DNA of 64,000 bases from Urechis unicinctus. Taxonomy: Eukaryota > Annelida > Polychaeta > Xenopneusta > Urechidae. Both the position numbers and the translations under genes were made by a program. The DNA lies in NCBI GenBank assembly GCA_034190875.2, contig CM067356.1:53721602-53785601 (forward strand), read 5' to 3'. Below are positions 57,165 through 64,000 of this stretch, in pieces (the stretch's first letter is position 1; each line of letters begins with the position of its first letter). The notes beneath the pieces are model-generated. The model was not told the DNA's origin, did not search any database, and saw only the letters and a program-made list of their open reading frames with translations.

Positions 57165-57313
57165 TGTTATGTTATGTCCAAATAACTATATTGAGAAACA
57201 CACACACGAGGACGACACCATGTAGACCGGAACAGAACTGTCTTTATTCTTAACCACCATCCAACACATGAAGTGGACGTTATGATTTTTAGTGAGGGCT
57301 TCATAATGCAACA
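57165..57313 (-). repeat. 3' LTR of the Ty3/gypsy element
   Basis: 149 bp beginning tgttatgttatgtcc and ending cataatgcaaca. By eye it is identical to the 5' LTR at 61954. Confidence 0.95.
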
Positions 57314-57323
57314 TCCCCCTTTT
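57314..57323 (-). promoter_or_regulatory. Polypurine tract
   Basis: AAAAGGGGGA on the minus strand, directly next to the 3' LTR, where plus-strand DNA synthesis is primed. Confidence 0.8.
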
Positions 57324-57495
57324 AAGAAATCATCAATGACAGACATTATGTTAGTTGCTTGTCTGCAGTCACAAACAAAAAGGTAGCTGTCTGCCTGTTA
57401 CAATAAAATGACATACAATTTAAGTCTAGTCCCAAGTTGACATTCATACAAAACAATACTATCTGGTTCTGCTACAATATGAATATGTATTTAGA

Positions 57496-60400
57496 TTAAA
57501 TATCTTCTATGAGACGACGTGGAGGCATGACATTTCGCTTGGGACGTGGTGTAGGTATTGTAGTATTTCCACTTTTCTGTATCGCAGGTGAGGAGACTGT
57601 TGCGTTGTGATTCGCTTTACTAGTAGGTGTGGAGATGGGATCAGGTACGGGGCTATCCTGTGTTGGCTGTAGAGGAGGTGGGGCAACTATCGGTGCAGCT
57701 GGTGGTGACGGAGTTGGGCTTGTGTAAGTGTCAGTGGCTATGGGTCGAGGTCGTAGCAATATTCTGTTGCGTTTTAGAGGGCGACCTGTCGTGCGGCATA
57801 GCACTGTGTAGGAACGTGGTTCGGGGCCAATTCCAATAACCTTACCGGGGAGCCAGTTTTTACGTGCCACATCCTGGTAGTAAACGGGCTGGTTGATGTC
57901 AAGCTCATCAAGGGTTTTGCTCTGGCTGTTGTAACGCATTTCAGATTTCTGATGGGCTAGCTGTCTAGCTGCAGTTATGTCATGGGCGTTGCCTTGATGG
58001 TAGACTGGTAGGTTGAAGTTAATTTTCCTTTGGAAAATGAGTTCAGCTGGTGAGGGGATTTTAGGGCCTAAAGGGGTTGTTCGATACACAAGAATAGCTT
58101 TGTCGGTTTCCTCAGGTGACTTCTTAATGAGGGCTTTCATGCTCCGGACCATGCGTTCAATAAAACCGTGTGAACGAGGATGGTGAGGGGAGCTGGTGAC
58201 ATGAGCTATTCCATAGTTGTTTGTCATTGCCTGGTAAGCACTGCCTATAAACTGTGGACCGTTGTCCGAGATGATGGTGTCTGGACAACCAAACATTGAA
58301 AATACATGACTGGTAATAGCAGCTACGTGACGGCTGGAAGTGTCACGTCCAAGGCATTCAACAATCGGGTATTTCGAGTGGTAGTCTGCTATGATGAGAT
58401 AGTTCTCATCATTCAGTGTGAAGAGATCTGAGCCAATTGTATGCCAGGGATATGGTGGAACGGTTGTAATAACGGGTTCCATTGGCTCTTTACTCTGTGA
58501 TGCCTGGTGCTTTTGACAAATGGCGCATTGTGATATTATGCCCTCGATGTCAGAGTTGATCCCGGGCCAGTACACGCTACCTCTAGCGCGCATCTGACAG
58601 CGGATAATCCCTTGGTGACCAGTGTGGATGTCAGTTAGATATTGGTCATGGAGGATCTCTGGGATCAGCAGTTGACTTCCCTTCAGAATGAGACCATTTT
58701 CAATGCTTAGTTCGTCTCGGAAAGGCCAATAAGGATGAATGCTGTGGTGGACGTCTCTTTGGCGTCCGGGAAATCCTTGGATAATGTATTTTGACAGGCG
58801 ATTGAGTGTCTCGTCATTTGTTATTGCTTCACGAAGCTCATCGAGTCGTCTGTTGCTAAATTGAACGAAGCATACCTTAATATTCAGTTCAATGTGCTCA
58901 TCAGCACTAGACTTTGGGAGTCGAGAAAGGCTGTCCGCTAGAATCATCTCTTTGCCAGGTCTGTATTTTATCTCGTAGTCATAGCGTTGCAACCTCAACA
59001 GCATACGCTGCAGACGGGCTGGGGCAGATGTGAGTGCTTTGGCTGAGATCATCTCCAGTGGACGGTGATCTGACTCGATGGTAAATGGTTTGCCGTACAA
59101 ATATGTGTGAAAGCGTTCTGCTCCAAATACACATGCAAGTAGCTCTCTTTCTATGTTTGCGTACCGCTTTTCGGTGTCAGACAAACTTTTTGAGGCAAAC
59201 GAGATTGGGTGACCATCTTGAATGAGTGCGGCGCCGAGGGCTTCTTGACTCGCATCAACTTGCAATACAGCTGGCTTGGTTGGATCAAAGTATGAGAGCA
59301 ATCCAGCTCTACTAATGAGCTGTTTGAGTTGGCTGAAAACTGCTTGATGTTCTGGATGCCACTGGAATTCAGAGTCCTTCTGTAGTAGCTGTCTCAATGG
59401 TCCTGTAACGTTACTCAGCTTAGGGATATACGGAGCAAGGTATGTGACCATTCCATGGAATGACTGGAGTTCTGAGACGTTTGCTGGGGGCTTCAGGTCG
59501 ATGATAGCCTGCACTTTGCTTGGATCAGGCTTGACCCCTGACTCCCCGTAGATGTTGCCGAAGAAGCATACTTCGTCTTGGTTGATTTTACATTTCTCTG
59601 CATTGAAGACAAGACCACATTTGCGAGCACGTTCCATCAACTGATGGAGATTGCGGTTGTGATCAGCTTGGTCAACACCGAACACAGTGATGTCATATGC
59701 AATGGATATGACGCCAGGCAGTCCATCGAGTATCTGATCCATTGCCTTTTGGAAAACGTCTTGGCTAGTTTTCAAGCCAAATGGGAGCCTTTGGAAACAG
59801 AACCTTCCAAATGGACTGTTGAACGTAGTGAGGTGTTGACTGGCATCATCTAACTGCACGCTCCAATAGCCGGACTTGGCATCCAGTTTGCTAAACACTT
59901 TGGCGCCCTTGAGTCTGTGTGTGACCTCTTCAAGTGTGGGGGTGCGGTGCTGACCCCTCTTTAGCGCCTTATTGATGTCTTTCGGATCCAAACAAATGCG
60001 GAGAGACCCGTTTGGTTTTTGAACATATGTTATGCTCGAGACCCAATCTGTAGGTTCACTCACTGGGCGGATGACATCTAGGTCCAGCATTCTGTCAAGC
60101 TCAGAGCGGATTTGAGATTGGAGCTGGATTGGAGCTCTTCTTGGCGCATGGATTACAGGACAAGCATCCTCCTTGAGGATTAGTGAATGCTCTCCTTTGA
60201 ATTTACCCAAGCCTGTGAATCGGTCAGGGTACATGGACTTGACGTCACTCAGCTTTCTAAGGTTTGCAGTGTCAGTCTGGAGAGATATGGTACAGTTCAT
60301 GGTCACCAGACTGAGAGCTTCGCAAGTTTCCAATCCAAAAATTACAGGACCTGGTGTGTCAGTTACATAAAATTTTGTTGCTTGCCACTGGCTGTCCGCG

Positions 60401-61656
60401 TAACGACACGGGATGGTAAGTGTACCGTACTGACGAATCGGAGTGCCATTGTATGCAGTGAGTTTGGCGTCACTTTTAACTAAGGTTGTTGGCAGTCCAT
60501 CTTCATTTACATGCGATGGGTATATATTGCGGAACGTTCGCAGAGGCAGGATATTCCCTTGAGCACCTGTATCCACTTTACCTCGTAGATTTGTCTTCTT
60601 GTTGGGGTATGCCTCAATGCGCAAGATTGCAAATGCTTTGTCCCGGCTTACTGTTGAAATGGAGAGAGTGTCGAATGTGCACTGTTCAAACTGTGGGTCA
60701 TCCTGATTCTCAACACAAACAGAGTGTACATCAGGCTTCTGCTTCTGTTTGTTATACTTTGAAGTACTGTACTTTATTGAGCCACTGCGATGTCCTTGCG
60801 TAGAACTGTGTGCAGCAGTACTGCGACAAACTTTTCCCCAATGACCAACTTTTAAGCATTTATTGCATTTCTGGTCGCGAGCGGGACATTCCTCCCGACG
60901 GTGTCTAGTCCCACCACAAAAGTGGCATGTGTTCCTTGAGGTCGATTCAGCATGTGGAATCGGTCCTTTCCTTTGGTTGTTTCGCTTTTGATGGATGCTA
61001 TCCACCTTCGTAGCCTGCCCAAACTGATTGAGTTGTTGTTGTGTGGCCTCGTATGTTCGAGCACAGTCAAGAACTTTGTCAAGTGTCAACTTCTCGGGAT
61101 CGTGGTCTAGTAGCTTTTTACGAACGGGGTTGTGCACAGTGCCAATAATGATTTGGTCGATCAGCATGTCCTCGAGAGCAGCCTCGAATTTACACTTCCG
61201 TGCTTGCACCTTAAGACGAGCTGTAAAGGTGTCAATGGGCTCAGCTGACTGTTGACGAATGTCGCGAAATTGAAAACGGGCAAGTCTATAGTTAGCCTTG
61301 GGCTCAAAATAGTCTTGGAATGCCTGCCACACTGACTCTGGCGTTTTCTTCTGCTCTACTGTCAGATGAGACCAGTTGTCGTAGACTTCTAAAGCATTGG
61401 GTCCCAACCACAGTAGGATGTAGTTAACAATTTCGTGACCTGTTTTGTTACTGTACGTAGGAGTCGACAACAACAGTTCACAATAACGCTTGAATGAGCG
61501 AAACTGATGAGGCAAATCGTCACTGTCCCAGTTGAATGAGGGCAACTTGATACCGGCTAGATCGTTTGAGTGCACGTACTGCACGCTTGCTGCTGGGTTT
61601 GATTCCGACATGATTTGGCGGGCGATAAACTGCACACTGTCACTGACGCGATGCAA
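57496..61656 (-). CDS. Gag-pol polyprotein, Ty3/gypsy Mag-like, RT active site altered
   Basis: 1386-residue fused polyprotein. Gag region to about residue 240; two CCHC knuckles at 244-257 and 264-277; aspartic protease with DTGAQ at 362-366; reverse transcriptase from about 490 (LDAKSGYW at 591-598; active site 651-657); RNase H with Asp801 and Asp863; integrase zinc finger (His1011/His1014, Cys1044/Cys1047) and catalytic triad Asp1077, Asp1131, Glu1167 with 35 residues between the last two; basic Pro-rich tail. The frame has no stop or frameshift. The catalytic Asp-Asp pair of the RT reads Ala-Tyr-Asp at 653-655: the first Asp is replaced by Tyr (codon 59697-59695). Such enzymes need both Asp residues, so this copy is probably unable to reverse-transcribe by itself. 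Initiation could also be at Met16, closer to the usual gag start. Confidence 0.95.
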   Translation of the reverse strand: MHRVSDSVQFIARQIMSESNPAASVQYVHSNDLAGIKLPSFNWDSDDLPHQFRSFKRYCELLLSTPTYSNKTGHEIVNYILLWLGPNALEVYDNWSHLTVEQKKTPESVWQAFQDYFEPKANYRLARFQFRDIRQQSAEPIDTFTARLKVQARKCKFEAALEDMLIDQIIIGTVHNPVRKKLLDHDPEKLTLDKVLDCARTYEATQQQLNQFGQATKVDSIHQKRNNQRKGPIPHAESTSRNTCHFCGGTRHRREECPARDQKCNKCLKVGHWGKVCRSTAAHSSTQGHRSGSIKYSTSKYNKQKQKPDVHSVCVENQDDPQFEQCTFDTLSISTVSRDKAFAILRIEAYPNKKTNLRGKVDTGAQGNILPLRTFRNIYPSHVNEDGLPTTLVKSDAKLTAYNGTPIRQYGTLTIPCRYADSQWQATKFYVTDTPGPVIFGLETCEALSLVTMNCTISLQTDTANLRKLSDVKSMYPDRFTGLGKFKGEHSLILKEDACPVIHAPRRAPIQLQSQIRSELDRMLDLDVIRPVSEPTDWVSSITYVQKPNGSLRICLDPKDINKALKRGQHRTPTLEEVTHRLKGAKVFSKLDAKSGYWSVQLDDASQHLTTFNSPFGRFCFQRLPFGLKTSQDVFQKAMDQILDGLPGVISIAYDITVFGVDQADHNRNLHQLMERARKCGLVFNAEKCKINQDEVCFFGNIYGESGVKPDPSKVQAIIDLKPPANVSELQSFHGMVTYLAPYIPKLSNVTGPLRQLLQKDSEFQWHPEHQAVFSQLKQLISRAGLLSYFDPTKPAVLQVDASQEALGAALIQDGHPISFASKSLSDTEKRYANIERELLACVFGAERFHTYLYGKPFTIESDHRPLEMISAKALTSAPARLQRMLLRLQRYDYEIKYRPGKEMILADSLSRLPKSSADEHIELNIKVCFVQFSNRRLDELREAITNDETLNRLSKYIIQGFPGRQRDVHHSIHPYWPFRDELSIENGLILKGSQLLIPEILHDQYLTDIHTGHQGIIRCQMRARGSVYWPGINSDIEGIISQCAICQKHQASQSKEPMEPVITTVPPYPWHTIGSDLFTLNDENYLIIADYHSKYPIVECLGRDTSSRHVAAITSHVFSMFGCPDTIISDNGPQFIGSAYQAMTNNYGIAHVTSSPHHPRSHGFIERMVRSMKALIKKSPEETDKAILVYRTTPLGPKIPSPAELIFQRKINFNLPVYHQGNAHDITAARQLAHQKSEMRYNSQSKTLDELDINQPVYYQDVARKNWLPGKVIGIGPEPRSYTVLCRTTGRPLKRNRILLRPRPIATDTYTSPTPSPPAAPIVAPPPLQPTQDSPVPDPISTPTSKANHNATVSSPAIQKSGNTTIPTPRPKRNVMPPRRLIEDI

Positions 61657-61933
61657 TTATTTACCACAACGTCCAACACGATCACTAGACCTGATATTGT
61701 CACATGTAGAAGCTTACTTGCGATTTGCACTTTGCGCTCGTTTTGTTGCTCGACATTCCAACACCACAGTCACACAATCCGTCGCCGACCATGTGCGTTT
61801 GAGCGGGGTCGTTGAGGAGGTGAATTGCTCGGTTCACTGAAATCCGGTGTCACTGACCTCAAGACGACAATCGTTTCCACTGCTGACTAGCGGAAGATAA
61901 AAACACTGTTTTTAATCACTATGGGTCGTTTTA

Positions 61934-61953
61934 GATCCCACTTAGTGCCACCA
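61934..61953 (-). promoter_or_regulatory. Primer-binding site region
   Basis: Begins TGG immediately inside the 5' LTR, as expected for priming by a tRNA 3' CCA end. The tRNA is not assigned. Confidence 0.6.
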
Positions 61954-62102
61954 TGTTATGTTATGTCCAAATAACTATATTGAGAAACACACACACGAGG
62001 ACGACACCATGTAGACCGGAACAGAACTGTCTTTATTCTTAACCACCATCCAACACATGAAGTGGACGTTATGATTTTTAGTGAGGGCTTCATAATGCAA
62101 CA
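61954..62102 (-). repeat. 5' LTR of the Ty3/gypsy element
   Basis: 149 bp, apparently identical to the LTR at 57165, followed by the target duplication tgaag. Confidence 0.95.
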
Positions 62103-62107
62103 TGAAG

Positions 62108-63005
62108 TACACCGCTTATTCAGTTCGAGTAAAGTTTGTGTTTTCGTCAGTTATCTACCATGTAAGTGCTTTACCACTGGCATTGAGCGCCACATGTTTA
62201 TTAGCTAAACTTTGGAGGGGAACGATTGCTAGCTTGTGTCTACTATTTAATGACACCCTCTTACACTGATAGTCCCTCTTCACTTGACATCAATGAAACT
62301 AGACAGCCGCATATTTATAACGCGGTTGCTTGACAACGGCACCTTGGAAACCACAAGTTTTCAGACTTTCAGTCGCTACGCGGCGCTGCTGTCTCTGAAA
62401 AAAGTTTCTTACTTCCGCTGTCGCCATTTTTGTTGTCGAAAATTACCTTTCCTGCTCATTGGTCTCATTTGTGCGCAATGATGCCCTCAACAGTCGAGAT
62501 TTGATGAAATCTATATTTTGTAACCTAAGCGGAAGTATACACTTCAATAGCGAGGTAGCTCTAGAGCGCGTAATGATTTACAGTTAACACTCGTGTGGTT
62601 CATGGTTTTAAGGAGGCCCCGTTATCGATGGATTAACACAATTAAATAAAACAGATTTCTACAGTGAATCATGAGTATTTCCAGTCAAATAATAATGTTG
62701 AAAATTTATCAGCATCATTTTCGATCAAGTACACTTTGCGGCACAAATTAAAAGATGGCATTAGTAATGTCTGCGTTAAACGTAGTAATGTATTGACAAA
62801 ATGATCACCGAGTGCCCGATATGGGATTGAACAGCTTCTTTACGAAATGTCCTCATAAGCTGGACCAACAGTTAGACAAGGCATGCAACCACTGTTATGG
62901 CAATCCGAACTAACAGATGTATGCTTAATAAGAACCATTTGTAATGGTGATTTCTCGATGAAAATACGCGTTTTGCATGCTCACAACTCAGGATTATGCA
63001 GATTT
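62108..63005. other. Intergenic DNA
   Basis: No gene recognised. Confidence 0.5.
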
Positions 63006-63007
63006 AG

Positions 63008-63250
63008 GGTGGATTGACCCAAGATGCATTAGGTTAATATTGAATGTACCAAAATGGATGAGTCTAATATGGATTGTTCCGATTTTGGGAATCCGATATA
63101 GATTGTACCAATTTTTAATGAAAGTGATATAAATTGTACCGATATTAGTGAAACTGAAATAGTTTGTACAAATTGAACCCATATATATGATGGTGATGTA
63201 GACTGTACCAATACTGAGGCGCCCATATAGATTGATAAAGCTGGTATGGA
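63008..63250. repeat. Degenerate minisatellite of about 33 bp
   Basis: Six to seven eroded units sharing atatagattgtaccaat at about 30-36 bp spacing. Spurious minus-strand ORFs result. Confidence 0.7.
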
Positions 63251-63659
63251 ATGTGGCTAGTGTATATAGATAATGTGGTTTCGTCCTCATGATACATAAA
63301 CTTCAATACCTGGTTGCAATTTGGGTATTGACCACTCGACAATTACTCAGTCTTATGGTCATTGTCTTGATTCGCACATCGAATACCAACATGGCAAGCT
63401 TTAGGATACATTGATACCCGTTCTCAGCAATACCCGATATATATATTCATTGGCTTCTATCTCGCTGCCTTTTGTCAAATGATGATTTCCCATGTGACCC
63501 GCCGCTTGTTTGCCATCAGGCTGTAGTCTTGATCAATACAGTAGCGGGCTGCGCAAGCTTTATAATCGACCTTAATTATCCATGCGTACGACCCACTTTC
63601 AGGGTGACCTCGTTCGGACACAATGGTTTTTCAGGAGGATTATGGAATATGAAATAGTA

Positions 63660-63850
63660 ATTAAGCTGATTTGACTTCCTTTACTCAGGGCTGCTAATAC
63701 AAGGCGAATTGTCAGGGTGGTTGGGTGGGGTGGAGGGGTGGGTTGGGGTGGTGGGGGGTGGGGTGTCTGATATAAAACGATTTATGGAAGTGGAGTTGAC
63801 ACGACTTCCTTAACTCAGGACTGCAAATGCAAGAGGATTGTCGAGGGTTG
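63660..63850. repeat. Duplicated unit of about 130 bp with a G-rich insert
   Basis: gacttcctttactcagggctgc (here as gacttcctttactcag, ggctgc) near 63671 recurs as gacttccttaactcaggac near 63804, each followed by aat.caag and a G-rich stretch. Between them 63716-63766 is almost pure ggtggggtg repeat with G-quadruplex potential. Confidence 0.65.
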
Positions 63851-64000
63851 GGGCAAGACTCTGATAGACGGATTTATGGGTAAATGTAATTGAATTGGCT
63901 GTTAGCAACCTTGATACGACCTAAGTAATGGTAGATCTTATTGGATCACGCCAACACAAACGATCTAGCCATTACAAAGTGGCGCTTATATTGAACATTG
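63851..64000. other. Intergenic DNA to the window end
   Basis: Nothing recognised. Confidence 0.5.

Larger units (their letters stand above)
57165..62102 (-). mobile_element. Full-length Ty3/gypsy LTR retrotransposon (Mag/Steamer-like)
   Basis: 4938 bp, bounded by two 149-bp LTRs (TG...CA) and a 5-bp target duplication tgaag (57160-57164 and 62103-62107). Read on the minus strand: 5' LTR 62102-61954, primer-binding region TGGTGGCACTAAGTGGGATC right after it, one gag-pol ORF 61656-57496, purine tract AAAAGGGGGA (57323-57314) abutting the 3' LTR. Size, short LTRs and single fused ORF recall the Steamer element of soft-shell clam (from memory about 5 kb, a single ORF of about 1335 codons). The structure points to a recent insertion. 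Confidence 0.95.

Noticed and set aside
57627..61840. Plus-strand ORFs within the Ty3/gypsy element
   Set aside because: Shadows of the 1386-codon minus-strand gag-pol frame.

Overview
The window is nuclear DNA of an invertebrate animal. Genes are split by GT-AG introns, there are many minisatellites and (TA)n tracts, and transposons are abundant. A dispersed SINE-like repeat and a jockey/I-type LINE resemble families I remember from molluscs. A marine lophotrochozoan, probably a mollusc, is my best inference, but the species cannot be read from the sequence.

Layout. 0-3.6 kb: two direct tandem copies of a decayed hAT DNA transposon. 3.6-5.6 kb: microsatellite and minisatellites. 5.99-7.81 kb: an apparently intronless BTB-BACK-kelch gene broken by one frameshift in an A8 run. 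11.0-18.7 kb, minus strand: a complete 12-exon GLT1D1-like glycosyltransferase gene with repeat-rich introns. 19-27 kb: intergenic DNA with minisatellites and two CpG-rich promoter-like blocks. 27.2-31.4 kb, plus strand: a complete 8-exon SLC15A4 (PHT1)-like proton/oligopeptide transporter. 32.8-35.1 kb: four minisatellites. 37.2-40.8 kb, minus: a decayed non-LTR retrotransposon. 41.0-41.5 kb: a SINE copy with an expanded internal minisatellite. 43.9-50.6 kb: a broken endogenous virus-like (Maverick/Polinton-type) gene set with fragments resembling an ATPase, an integrase, a type-B DNA polymerase and a YqaJ-type exonuclease. 45.8-54.5 kb: small inverted-repeat elements and a near-perfect 76-bp palindrome. 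57.2-62.1 kb, minus: a full-length Ty3/gypsy (Mag/Steamer-like) LTR retrotransposon with apparently identical LTRs, a 5-bp target duplication and one 1386-codon gag-pol ORF, but with a substituted reverse-transcriptase active-site residue.

The most biologically informative point is that the GLT1D1-like and SLC15A4-like genes lie head-to-head as neighbours. From memory this is also their arrangement on human chromosome 12q24.33, which suggests ancient bilaterian microsynteny. SLC15A4 is a lysosomal transporter and GLT1D1 a GT4-type glycosyltransferase; no direct functional link is known to me.

Limits: exon boundaries were placed by eye from splice signals, phase continuity and remembered human proteins. 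Transcription starts and poly(A) sites were not determined. Transposon family names rest on motif recognition, not on a search.
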